Of a DNA stretch of 36,982 bases, positions 26,392 through 34,178 are shown piece after piece (position 1 is the first letter of the stretch; each line of letters starts with the position of its first letter). Source of the stretch: an uncultured Pelagibacteraceae bacterium (GTDB taxonomy: Bacteria; Pseudomonadota; Alphaproteobacteria; Pelagibacterales; Pelagibacteraceae); contig CACJRJ010000015.1 of the NCBI GenBank assembly GCA_902595725.1, positions 1 through 36,982 of the forward strand. Direction: 5' to 3'. The notes beneath the pieces are model-generated. The model saw nothing but the letters and a program-made list of their open reading frames with translations, had not been told where the DNA came from and did not search any database. The position numbers and the translations under genes are program-made.

Positions 26392-27417
26392 ATGAAATTT
26401 CTTAAAAAAATATTTCTTTCGATTGCATTTATTGCAGTAACATCTATTGGCGCAACAAGTGCTAATGCTTGTGGCAAAGTGCATTTGGGAGATTTTGACT
26501 GGGATAGTGCAAACGTTCACACGGCAATTGTTGGTTATATTCTTGAACATGGATATGGCTGCCAAGTTGAAGTGACGAAAGGTAGTACTAGTCCAATTAT
26601 GGCTGCACATTATGATCAACAACTTGATATTATCACTGAAGTTTGGAGAGACAATATTGTTCAAATGCATGAAGAAGCAGTTTCAAAAGGGCAAATTATT
26701 GAGTTAGGGATTAACACTCCTTCATCTACTCAAGGTTTCTATGTGGATAAACCAACTGCAGATAAGTATGGTTTAAAATCTGTTGAGGACATGAAAAATC
26801 CAGATATAGCAAAATTGTTTGCAGATCCTGAAGCGCCAGGAAAAGGTAGAATGACAAGCTGTATATCAGGATGGACTTGTTACACTATTAACTTGGTTAA
26901 ACACAAAGTTTATGGCTTAGATGAATACTATACAAACTTTGACCCAGGTTCAGGTGGAGCTTTAGATGCTGCAATTGCTGGAGCATTTAAAAAAGGTAAG
27001 CCAGTATTTTCTTACTACTGGACGCCAACTGGTTTAATGGGAAAAGTTGACTTAGTGCAACTTGAAGAGCCTGCTTATGATAACGAATGTTGGACTAAAA
27101 TGATGGCGGTTGTAGAAAAAATTAAAGCTGATGGGCCTGATGCATACACAGATACATGTGCAAGTGCTTACGTTAATATGGCTTTAACAAAATCTGCATC
27201 AACAACATTTGCAAACAAAGCGTCGAATAAAAAAATTGTAGACTTTATTAGAGCTTATTCTGTACCAACACCAGATGTGAACAGATCGCTTGCATTCTAT
27301 ATGGATGAATCAGGAGGAGATATGGAAGCAACAGCTAAACACTTCTTATCAAACACTGGTATGTGGAAGAAGTGGGTTCCAGCTGATGTTGCGGCAAAAG
27401 TTGCGGATACACTATAA
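26392..27417 (+). CDS. proX: Quaternary-amine binding protein, ProX/OpuAC type
   Basis: A 341-residue periplasmic binding protein with signal peptide (ATSANA, cleavage about residue 26). It shows OpuAC/ProX features: VHLGDFDWDSANVHTAIVGYILEHGYG at the mature start, aromatic-rich binding segments with EVW, GW and YYWTP, and six or more Cys, several spaced to form disulfides (SCISGWTCY). The aromatic residues suit a cation-pi cage for a trimethylammonium group such as carnitine, gamma-butyrobetaine or glycine betaine. The ATG at 26392, preceded by GGAGGG, is the real start; the longer in-frame reading from 26329 would bury the signal peptide. It is the first gene of proXWV and is followed by a stem-loop. 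Confidence 0.9.
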   Translation: MKFLKKIFLSIAFIAVTSIGATSANACGKVHLGDFDWDSANVHTAIVGYILEHGYGCQVEVTKGSTSPIMAAHYDQQLDIITEVWRDNIVQMHEEAVSKGQIIELGINTPSSTQGFYVDKPTADKYGLKSVEDMKNPDIAKLFADPEAPGKGRMTSCISGWTCYTINLVKHKVYGLDEYYTNFDPGSGGALDAAIAGAFKKGKPVFSYYWTPTGLMGKVDLVQLEEPAYDNECWTKMMAVVEKIKADGPDAYTDTCASAYVNMALTKSASTTFANKASNKKIVDFIRAYSVPTPDVNRSLAFYMDESGGDMEATAKHFLSNTGMWKKWVPADVAAKVADTL

Positions 27418-27436
27418 TTTTTAAAACAATTAATAT

Positions 27437-27469
27437 AACTAAGAGCCCTTAACGGGCTCTTAGTTTTTT
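27437..27469 (+). terminator. Perfect stem-loop and U-run after proX
   Basis: Arms AACTAAGAGCCC (27437-27448) and GGGCTCTTAGTT (27454-27465) pair perfectly around TTAAC, followed by a T-run to 27469. It has intrinsic-terminator form inside the transporter operon, thirteen bases before proW, the same placement as at the other binding-protein genes. Confidence 0.88.
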
Positions 27470-27481
27470 AAGAAAGAATTA

Positions 27482-28498
27482 ATGGGAAAATATAAAAAAC
27501 ATATTTTATATTCGTTATATTTAGCAGCTTTTTTTGCAATGGTTTATGTTGCTTATACAAGCTCTAAATATAGACCCGAAAGTGTTTCAATTTTATTTAC
27601 AGATTTATCTTGGTTGGGTAACTGGCCTAAGTGGCTAGATCTTCCATTGATGCCTTACTTAAATGAAGGTTTTGATAGACTTATTAAAGAATATGGAATG
27701 TTTTTTGAAGGAATTAATAATTTCTTACTAGGTCTTTACACAGATATGAAAAATTTTATGGTTGGGTTGCCTTGGCCATTATTAATGATTTCAGTAATTG
27801 CTCTTGCATATTTTGCTAGTGGAAGAAATATGGGAACAACAATTATGGTCGCTTTCTGTGTTTTCTTTCTAGGCTTCTTAAGTCCTAGGTATTGGGACAA
27901 ATGTATTATGACGACTTGTATAGTTGTTATTGGAATGTTGCTTTGTTTGGTCATTGGTATTCCTGTTGGAATAATGATGGCAAGAAATAAAAAAGTAAGA
28001 AATGCCATATTGCCAATACTTGATTTAATGCAAACTATTCCAAGTTTTTGCTATTTAATTCCAGGAATTTTATTGTTTGGTTTAGGTGCAGTTCCGGCTA
28101 TTTTTGCAATATTTGTATATGCGGTTCCTCCTTTAATAAGATTAACTGATCTTGGAATTAGATTGGTTGATACGGAAGTTGTAGAAGCAGCGGAGGCTTT
28201 TGGAGCAAGTAAAAAACAAAAGCTATGGGGAGTACAATTACCTTTGGCCCTTCCAAATATAATGCAAGGAATTAACCAATGCACAATGATGGCATTAGCA
28301 ATGGTAGTTATTGCTTCTATGATAGGAACTAGAGGAATTGGAGATGAAGTATTATTAGGACTACAACAATTAAATGTGGGTATGGCTACTGAAGCAGGTA
28401 TTGCAATTGTTTTACTAGCTATTATATTCGATCGAATTACACAATCTTACGGAGAGAAAATTCAAGAAAGAACCAAAACAAAAAAAATAAAGTTATAA
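27482..28498 (+). CDS. proW: Quaternary-amine ABC permease, ProW type
   Basis: A 338-residue permease of the ProW/OpuAB family. An extended N-terminal part (one hydrophobic segment at about residues 11-25, then a soluble loop with WLGNWPKWLDLPLMPYLNEG) precedes the usual five to six membrane segments; the coupling loop is EAAEAFGASKKQKLWGVQLP and the end carries GTRGIGDEVLLGLQQLNVG. It moves the betaine-type ligand delivered by ProX. The ATPase gene begins four bases after its stop, so the two are co-translated. Confidence 0.9.
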   Translation: MGKYKKHILYSLYLAAFFAMVYVAYTSSKYRPESVSILFTDLSWLGNWPKWLDLPLMPYLNEGFDRLIKEYGMFFEGINNFLLGLYTDMKNFMVGLPWPLLMISVIALAYFASGRNMGTTIMVAFCVFFLGFLSPRYWDKCIMTTCIVVIGMLLCLVIGIPVGIMMARNKKVRNAILPILDLMQTIPSFCYLIPGILLFGLGAVPAIFAIFVYAVPPLIRLTDLGIRLVDTEVVEAAEAFGASKKQKLWGVQLPLALPNIMQGINQCTMMALAMVVIASMIGTRGIGDEVLLGLQQLNVGMATEAGIAIVLLAIIFDRITQSYGEKIQERTKTKKIKL

Positions 28499-28502
28499 AA
28501 AT

Positions 28503-29555
28503 ATGAGCAAAATTGAAATTAAAAATGTTTACAAAATTTTTGGAGATCAACCTTCCAAAGTTCTTCCTATGGTTCAAGACGGAGCTACAAAAGAAGAAAT
28601 ATTAGAAAAAACTGGTCATACAGTTGGCTTGGATGATGTTTCTTTAAGTATTGAAGAAGGTGAAACTTTTGTATGTATGGGCTTATCTGGTTCAGGTAAA
28701 TCTACTCTGATTAGACATATTAATAGATTAATAGACCCAACTTCAGGAGTAGTTTCTGTTGAAGGTACAAATGTTATGGATTTAGATCCAAAAGGATTGA
28801 TTGAATTTAGAAGACATAAAATGAGTATGGTGTTCCAAAGATTTGGTTTATTCCCACATAAAACAGTATTGGAAAATGTTGGATATGGACTAGAGGTACA
28901 AGGACAGAAACCAGAAGAAAGAAACAAAACTGCAATGGAAAAAATTGAAGCTGTGGGTTTAACTGGTTTTGAGCATCAATATCCTAATCAGTTATCTGGT
29001 GGTATGCAACAAAGAGTAGGTTTAGCAAGAGCACTTGCAACAAACACAGATATAATGTTAATGGATGAAGCGTTTTCCGCTTTAGATCCTTTGATTAGAA
29101 GTGATATGCAAAAACAGTTAATAGATTTACAAAGTGAATTAAAAAAAACAATAGTATTTATAACTCATGATTTAGATGAATCATTAAGATTGGGAGATCA
29201 TATAGGTATATTAAACGGAGGAAGACTCGTACAAGTAGGAACTCCAATAGATATTATAATGAACCCTGCTGATGATTATGTTGAGGCTTTCGTTAAAGAT
29301 GTAAATAGAGCAAAAGTAATTAAAGCCAAGATTATTATGACACCTGTAAATTCATCTAACGATATTGATAAATCAAATCTTATAAAAGTTCACGAAGACC
29401 AATTTTTAGATGAGTTTTTACCAAAAGTTGTCTGCTCAAATTCAAATTGTGAAGTTGTTGATAAGAGTGGCAATGTAAAAGGATACTTAACTCAAAAAGA
29501 ACTTTCAAAAGCCTTAACAAAAGAACATATGGCTGATGCCGCTAAGTCTAATTAA
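28503..29555 (+). CDS. proV: Quaternary-amine ABC ATPase, ProV type
   Basis: A 350-residue ATPase with Walker A GLSGSGKST near residues 60-68, Q-loop FQRFGLFPHKT, signature LSGGMQQRVGLARAL, Walker B IMLMDEAFSALDP and H-loop FITHDLDE. As in ProV/OpuAA, an insert (VLPMVQDGATKEEILEKTGH) interrupts the first strands, and a shortened CBS-like C-terminal region follows, smaller than the two CBS domains of E. coli ProV. In that family the CBS part senses ionic strength, so regulation here may be reduced. The SDR gene begins inside its last 20 bases. Confidence 0.9.
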   Translation: MSKIEIKNVYKIFGDQPSKVLPMVQDGATKEEILEKTGHTVGLDDVSLSIEEGETFVCMGLSGSGKSTLIRHINRLIDPTSGVVSVEGTNVMDLDPKGLIEFRRHKMSMVFQRFGLFPHKTVLENVGYGLEVQGQKPEERNKTAMEKIEAVGLTGFEHQYPNQLSGGMQQRVGLARALATNTDIMLMDEAFSALDPLIRSDMQKQLIDLQSELKKTIVFITHDLDESLRLGDHIGILNGGRLVQVGTPIDIIMNPADDYVEAFVKDVNRAKVIKAKIIMTPVNSSNDIDKSNLIKVHEDQFLDEFLPKVVCSNSNCEVVDKSGNVKGYLTQKELSKALTKEHMADAAKSN

Positions 29556-30321
29556 CAAAAAAATCATTATTTCAGGTGGAGCTTCAGGAATTGGATGGTC
29601 GACTGCAAAGATTTGTCTTTCGAGAGGTGCTATTGTTTATATTTGTGATATCGATAGCAAATCTTTAAAAAAAGTACAAAAACATCCGCTAAATAAAAAA
29701 AAATTATTTACATATGAATGTGATGCTTCTGATGAGTATGAGGTTTCAAATTTTTTCATCAAAATTAAAAAAAAAACCAAAAAAATTGATGCTTTAATAA
29801 ATAATGTAGGAATTGCGGGTCCAACAGGAAATTTAGAAAAGTTAAGCTCTGATGACTGGGAACAAACATTAAAAACAAATGTTATAAGTCATTTTTACTT
29901 TACAAAGCTTGCAATACCAATGCTCAAAAATAACAAAGGCGGCTCTTTAATAAATATTTCTTCTACTGCAGGAATAATGGGTTTTGCATTACGATCTCCA
30001 TATGCTGCTAGTAAGTGGGCAATCATAGGAGTAACAAAAACTTTAGCTATAGAATTAGGTAAATTTAAAATAAGAGTAAATGCTGTTTGTCCTGGAACGA
30101 TTAAAGGAGATAGAATGAACAAGGTAATAAGAGATAAAGCTAAGTTTCTTAAAGTTTCAAAAAAAATGATTGAAAAAGATTTTTTATCTATGGCTTCAAT
30201 TAATTCTTGGATTTCTCAAGAAGATATAGGAAACATGTGCTCATTTTTAATTTCAAAAGATAGTGAAAAAATATCTGGTCAAGTCTTTCCTGTGGATGGC
30301 AATACTATAAGAGTAGACTAA
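29536..30321 (+). CDS. Short-chain dehydrogenase/reductase
   Basis: A 261-residue classical SDR. The cofactor loop is GGASGIG at residues 14-20, Asp38 after the second strand suggests NAD rather than NADP, NNVG at 89-92 replaces the usual NNAG, and the active site is Ser142/143, Tyr156 and Lys160 (YAASK). It starts within the end of the proV gene, 20 bases before its stop, so it is translationally linked with the transporter and likely acts on the imported compound. With a gamma-butyrobetaine hydroxylase-like gene and a beta-keto acid cleavage enzyme beside it, oxidation of L-carnitine to 3-dehydrocarnitine is an attractive role; known carnitine dehydrogenases belong to another family, so this is inference. 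Confidence 0.85.
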   Translation: MPLSLINKKIIISGGASGIGWSTAKICLSRGAIVYICDIDSKSLKKVQKHPLNKKKLFTYECDASDEYEVSNFFIKIKKKTKKIDALINNVGIAGPTGNLEKLSSDDWEQTLKTNVISHFYFTKLAIPMLKNNKGGSLINISSTAGIMGFALRSPYAASKWAIIGVTKTLAIELGKFKIRVNAVCPGTIKGDRMNKVIRDKAKFLKVSKKMIEKDFLSMASINSWISQEDIGNMCSFLISKDSEKISGQVFPVDGNTIRVD

Positions 30322-30332
30322 ATATTCTTGAT

Positions 30333-31217
30333 TTATTTATAGTTTTTTAATTTTAGTTTTTCTCTAGTTTCGGCAGGTGTCATTATCGATACACCAAGAT
30401 CAGTAACAATTCTAATTGCTTTTTCTACTAATTGAGCATTAGTTGCTAATTTTCCTTTTTCTAAATATAAATTGTCTTCTAGCCCTACTCTTGGATTGCC
30501 TCCCATAATTACAGTTTGAGCGACAAAAGGCATTTCGTTTTTTGAAATTGCAAATCCTGACCAGACTCCTTCTTTTGGCATAATGTCTTTCATGGCTTGC
30601 ATTGCTAATGGAGTTGCAGGTGCTCCCCAAGGTATACCCAAGCACATTTGAAACATTGGTGGGTCACTTAATAATCCTTCTTTATATAATTGAGCTCCAA
30701 ACCACATGTTGCCTAAATCAAAAGCTTCGATTTCAGGTTTAACATTTATCTCTTGTAATCTTTTCGCAGCTTTTCTTAAATCGTTTGGTGTATTTACAGT
30801 AATCACCGAGCTATCTCCAAAGTTTAACGTTCCACAATCTAATGTACAAATTTCTGGTAAAAATTGTTCTGCATTTGCAATTCTCTCCATTACATTTGCC
30901 ATGTCAGTCATTGGACCAAAATCGAGAGGATTCTTTCCTTGTCCTATATCTAAGTCTCCACCCATTCCTGTGGTTAAATTAAGAACAACATCTGTATCAC
31001 TTGATCTAACTCTATCTACAACTTCTTTATATAATTCTAATCTTCTGCTTGGTGTTCCATCTTCTTCTCTAACATGAATATGAGCAATTGCTGCTCCTGC
31101 TTTAGCCGCTTCAATAGCTGCTGTAGCTATCTGTTTTGGTGTTTTTGGTAAATCTGGATGTTTTCCAGCAGTATCGCCAGATCCAGTTACAGCACATGAT
31201 ATAAAAACTTTGCTCAT
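30333..31217 (-). CDS. Beta-keto acid cleavage enzyme (BKACE, DUF849)
   Basis: A 294-residue TIM-barrel protein of the BKACE family. Zinc ligands are His46 and His48 (HIHVREEDG) and Glu247, with Arg243 and Asp248 completing RVGLED; the catalytic Glu lies in PEIEAFD (161-167). These enzymes condense a beta-keto acid with acetyl-CoA and release acetoacetate plus a new acyl-CoA. One known activity of the family is cleavage of 3-dehydrocarnitine to betainyl-CoA and acetoacetate, which fits the quaternary-amine transporter and SDR next door. The gene is convergent with the SDR gene (eleven-base gap) and divergent from the aldolase gene (34-base gap). Other beta-keto acids remain possible. Confidence 0.88.
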   Translation of the reverse strand: MSKVFISCAVTGSGDTAGKHPDLPKTPKQIATAAIEAAKAGAAIAHIHVREEDGTPSRRLELYKEVVDRVRSSDTDVVLNLTTGMGGDLDIGQGKNPLDFGPMTDMANVMERIANAEQFLPEICTLDCGTLNFGDSSVITVNTPNDLRKAAKRLQEINVKPEIEAFDLGNMWFGAQLYKEGLLSDPPMFQMCLGIPWGAPATPLAMQAMKDIMPKEGVWSGFAISKNEMPFVAQTVIMGGNPRVGLEDNLYLEKGKLATNAQLVEKAIRIVTDLGVSIMTPAETREKLKLKNYK

Positions 31218-31251
31218 TTATTTTTAAATAAAGTATATTATCATAATAAAT

Positions 31252-31980
31252 ATGAAAAGCTCAGAATTATTAAATGATTTAGCTGCTGTTTTCAGATGGA
31301 CAGCAAAATTGAATATGCATGAGGGTATTGCAAACCACTTAAGTGTATGTTCGCCAGAAGCGGGAGGTGGCTTCTATGTTAATGGAACAGGAATGCATTT
31401 TAGCAAAATTAAAGCAAGCGATTTAATCCTTATTGAAGATAAAAAATTTGAAGAAATGAAAAATAAACCGGAAATTGTTGATCCAACAGCAATTAATATT
31501 CATGGAACGATTCATAAAAAAGTTCCAAATGCAAAGTGTATACTTCATGTTCATTCAAAATATGCTTTAGCTTTATCATGCCTAAAAGACCCTTCTCTTC
31601 CTCCCATCGATCAAAACACTATGCGTTTTTATAATCGTGTAGCAGTTTATAAAGAATTTGGTGGGCTTGGTTTTGAAGAAGAGTCAGAAAAAATGGCAAA
31701 CAGTATTGGAAATTACAATATACTTTTATTAGCTAACCACGGAATTCTAACAGCAGCTCCTACAATTGCTCAAGCTTTTGATGATTTATATTATTTTGAA
31801 AAAGCATGCGAAACATACATTACTGCATTATCAACTGGTAAAGAATTAAATATAGCAAGCCCTGAGGTTGCTGAAAAAACTGCTCAAGATTGGGAAAATT
31901 ATTCTACTGACATGGGAGCACTACATTTGAAAGCAGTTAGATCAATATTAGATTCTGAAGACCCAAGTTATAAACAATAA
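31252..31980 (+). CDS. Class II aldolase/adducin family protein without the usual catalytic acid
   Basis: A 242-residue protein with the class II aldolase fold. Zinc-type His are at 99, 101 (HVHSKYA) and 163 (ANHGIL), and NMHEGIANHLSV and VNGTGMHFSKIKASDLI mark the N-terminal phosphate/substrate side. Where fuculose-type aldolases carry the catalytic Glu (SSE motif), this one reads DPTAINIHG, as in a widespread uncharacterised subgroup, so retro-aldol activity cannot be assumed. It faces the BKACE gene across 34 bases and precedes a small exported protein by seven bases. True substrate unknown. Confidence 0.82.
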   Translation: MKSSELLNDLAAVFRWTAKLNMHEGIANHLSVCSPEAGGGFYVNGTGMHFSKIKASDLILIEDKKFEEMKNKPEIVDPTAINIHGTIHKKVPNAKCILHVHSKYALALSCLKDPSLPPIDQNTMRFYNRVAVYKEFGGLGFEEESEKMANSIGNYNILLLANHGILTAAPTIAQAFDDLYYFEKACETYITALSTGKELNIASPEVAEKTAQDWENYSTDMGALHLKAVRSILDSEDPSYKQ

Positions 31981-31987
31981 AAAATAA

Positions 31988-32449
31988 ATGAAAAAATTAA
32001 TAATTATTTTATTATTTATTACTACCTCTTTGCACGCAGAAAAAATAGAAAGACTTGGTTTCTACAATATTCAAGAAATACTTGGAGATGATAAATTAAC
32101 TTATAAAATACTTAAAGGATGTGTATCTATGAATTCAGCAGTAACTGAAATTATTAAAGAAGAACATCCAGATCTAGCAAAAGAATTTTTTGAAACAGCT
32201 AATTATCTTTATCCTTTTGGTATTTTAGTTTTAAAAAAGATAAAAAATATTAATCACCAAGAAGCAGAAAAAGAGTATTTTTTTGGTGTAAGCAATCTAA
32301 CAGATGATTACGTAAATTTTATGAAAGAAAATGGTGCCGTTAATAAAAGTTTTTTTAAAGGAACATTTTTAGGTGACGATTTAAATTTCTGTAATGAAAT
32401 TAGAGGTGCAATAGAAGTATCAATTTCGCACTCAAAAAAAACAGAATAA
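31988..32449 (+). CDS. Small exported hypothetical protein
   Basis: A 153-residue protein that I do not recognise. A signal peptide covers residues 1-17 (MKKLIIILLFITTSLHA). The mature part is mixed alpha/beta with two Cys (45 and 135) that could form one disulfide, and a highly acidic/aromatic central part. It follows the aldolase-like gene by seven bases and ends one base before the convergent small exported protein gene. No function can be assigned. Confidence 0.65.
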   Translation: MKKLIIILLFITTSLHAEKIERLGFYNIQEILGDDKLTYKILKGCVSMNSAVTEIIKEEHPDLAKEFFETANYLYPFGILVLKKIKNINHQEAEKEYFFGVSNLTDDYVNFMKENGAVNKSFFKGTFLGDDLNFCNEIRGAIEVSISHSKKTE

Positions 32450-32450
32450 G

Positions 32451-32750
32451 TTAATTTGTTTTTTTAAATTTTGGAATTTTAGATTTCTTTTTTTTCTTTT
32501 TCTTAGGTATCTTAGATTTTTTTGAATCTGACGATCCTTCTTCGCTAGCAACTTCTTCTATTGCTTCTTGTATTTCCTTACATTCAGTAGAATTACAAAA
32601 ATAAGTTGAGCCTGTTTTAGTGTTATATAAATAAGCTCCACAATTATCTTTTTTTTTTAAAGTGCAATTGACAGGTTCAAGTTTGTATTCTGCAAATGTA
32701 CTTGTCGTAGAAAACAAAAAAAAAGTTAAAACTAAAAAAAATTTTTTCAT
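32451..32750 (-). CDS. Small exported Lys-rich protein
   Basis: A 99-residue protein with signal peptide (residues 1-20, ending TSTFA), a short mature domain with four Cys (29, 37, 52, 57) that could form two disulfides, an acidic linker (EEVASEEGSSDS) and a very basic tail in which SKIPK is repeated on either side of a run of seven Lys. Such a tail could bind nucleic acid, phospholipid or an acidic envelope polymer, but function is unknown. The poly-A/T coding of the tail is prone to slippage, so its exact length should be treated with caution. Confidence 0.6.
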   Translation of the reverse strand: MKKFFLVLTFFLFSTTSTFAEYKLEPVNCTLKKKDNCGAYLYNTKTGSTYFCNSTECKEIQEAIEEVASEEGSSDSKKSKIPKKKKKKKSKIPKFKKTN

Positions 32751-32959
32751 AACAAAAATTAATTAAAAATATTAATTTATACAACTCTCGTTAGAATATA
32801 ATATTAATTATTTCTCAACCCAACTTAGTATATTTTTTGCACTAAAAACAAACAAAAATTTTAGGTCTAATAAATATATATAAAAAACAGAAATTCATAA
32901 TTATAGATATATTCATTCATTAGTGAGATACTTAATTTAATTAAGGAAAGGGGAACATT
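32751..32959 (+). promoter_or_regulatory. Upstream region of the ribose-type transporter operon
   Basis: This 209-base gap is the longest in the window and is almost pure A/T. It must hold divergent promoters for the binding-protein gene and the small Lys-rich protein. CTTAATTTAATTAAG at 32931-32945 is a perfect 15-base palindrome that ends where the Shine-Dalgarno stretch GGAAAGGGG begins, fifteen bases before the ATG. Many TATAAT-like boxes occur, so I cannot single out a promoter, and I see no conserved riboswitch. Confidence 0.45.
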
Positions 32960-34162
32960 ATGAAAATAAAGAAAATGTTATATGTTGTTCTTTTCTCTTG
33001 GTTTTTTGGAATTTTTTCTTCTGCTTCGGCAGGTGAACTATGTAAAGAGTGTTTAAGTAAAGTTCCTCAAGACATGAGAGATTATGTTTACAACATGGAC
33101 TTTATGGACAGTGATCAGCCACTAGGTGAAGCGGTAATGAGAAAGTGGAAAAGTCCTAGAAAACCACCTTGGACAATAGGTTATGCTAGTACCTACGCTG
33201 GAAACACTTGGAGAAAAGGAGCAATGGAGCGTTTAATGGAAGTTGTTTATCCTAAGTGGAAAGCTTTAGGAATGGTTGATGAAATTGTTATTACACAGTC
33301 AAATTTGGATGACTCTTTACAGATTCAGCAAATGAGACAGATGATAGATGGCGGAAAAGTTGATGCCATCATTATTTGTTGTTCTAACATTACAGCTTTA
33401 AACACTACTATTAAATATGGTTGGGAAAAAGGTATCCCAACTCTATCTTTTACTGGCTTTACAACATCTCCGTATTCAATCAATACATCTGTTAACTACA
33501 GATTAGTTGGTTATTACGTTGGTGCATGGATGGCTGAGTTAATTGGTGAGAAAGGTAATGTGATAGTTATGGAAGGAATTCCTGGCTATTCAGCATCTGA
33601 CCAACAGAACAAAGGTGTATTAGCTGCACTTGATGAATATCCAAATGTTAATGTTGTTGGACAATTAGCACATAACTGGACTTCTCAAATTGCTCAGAAG
33701 GAACTTTCACAATGGCTATCAACGAATACAAAAAAAGTTGATGGTATTGCGGTTCAGTCTTCAGGAGAAACAGGAACTTTACAAGCTCTGCTTCAGTCAG
33801 GACTTGATCCAATTCCACCAATTGCATTAGGTGGAGAATTGGGAGCTCTTTGTTATTGGAGAAATAACCCAGACTATATCGATGAAGCGATATATGCTTG
33901 GCCTCCAGGAGATGAAATCGAGTTAGGTATGGAAGTAATGATTAGAACACTTCAAGGTCAAGGTCCTAGAATCCAATCTATATTGGTTGGTCCTGCTACT
34001 AAGAATTTTGATGAAATTAAACAAATCTTAAATGAAGATTGTGATAGAAATTCTACTGGTTGGGATAACCCAGGAATGGAAAAATGGGCTCCAAGATCTT
34101 ACGTGGAAGCGTTCTTTGATAATCCATCTGATCCGGAGAAATACGATCCTAAATCTCACTAA
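32960..34162 (+). CDS. Ribose/sugar-type periplasmic binding protein (family 2, RbsB-like)
   Basis: A 400-residue binding protein with a signal peptide (cleavage about residue 24, SSASA) and the type I periplasmic-binding fold: WTIGYASTYAGNTWRKGAMER, QMRQMIDGGKVDAIII, EKGNVIVMEGIPGYSASDQQNKGV, and VDGIAVQSSGETGTLQAL. It is about 90 residues longer than RbsB, with extra N- and C-terminal segments and a Cys pair (CKEC) near the mature start. The substrate is probably a sugar, sugar alcohol or similar polar compound. Strong Shine-Dalgarno GGAAAGGGG; a downstream stem-loop lies within the following ATPase gene. Confidence 0.85.
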   Translation: MKIKKMLYVVLFSWFFGIFSSASAGELCKECLSKVPQDMRDYVYNMDFMDSDQPLGEAVMRKWKSPRKPPWTIGYASTYAGNTWRKGAMERLMEVVYPKWKALGMVDEIVITQSNLDDSLQIQQMRQMIDGGKVDAIIICCSNITALNTTIKYGWEKGIPTLSFTGFTTSPYSINTSVNYRLVGYYVGAWMAELIGEKGNVIVMEGIPGYSASDQQNKGVLAALDEYPNVNVVGQLAHNWTSQIAQKELSQWLSTNTKKVDGIAVQSSGETGTLQALLQSGLDPIPPIALGGELGALCYWRNNPDYIDEAIYAWPPGDEIELGMEVMIRTLQGQGPRIQSILVGPATKNFDEIKQILNEDCDRNSTGWDNPGMEKWAPRSYVEAFFDNPSDPEKYDPKSH

Positions 34163-34178
34163 TACTTAAAGTAAAAGT

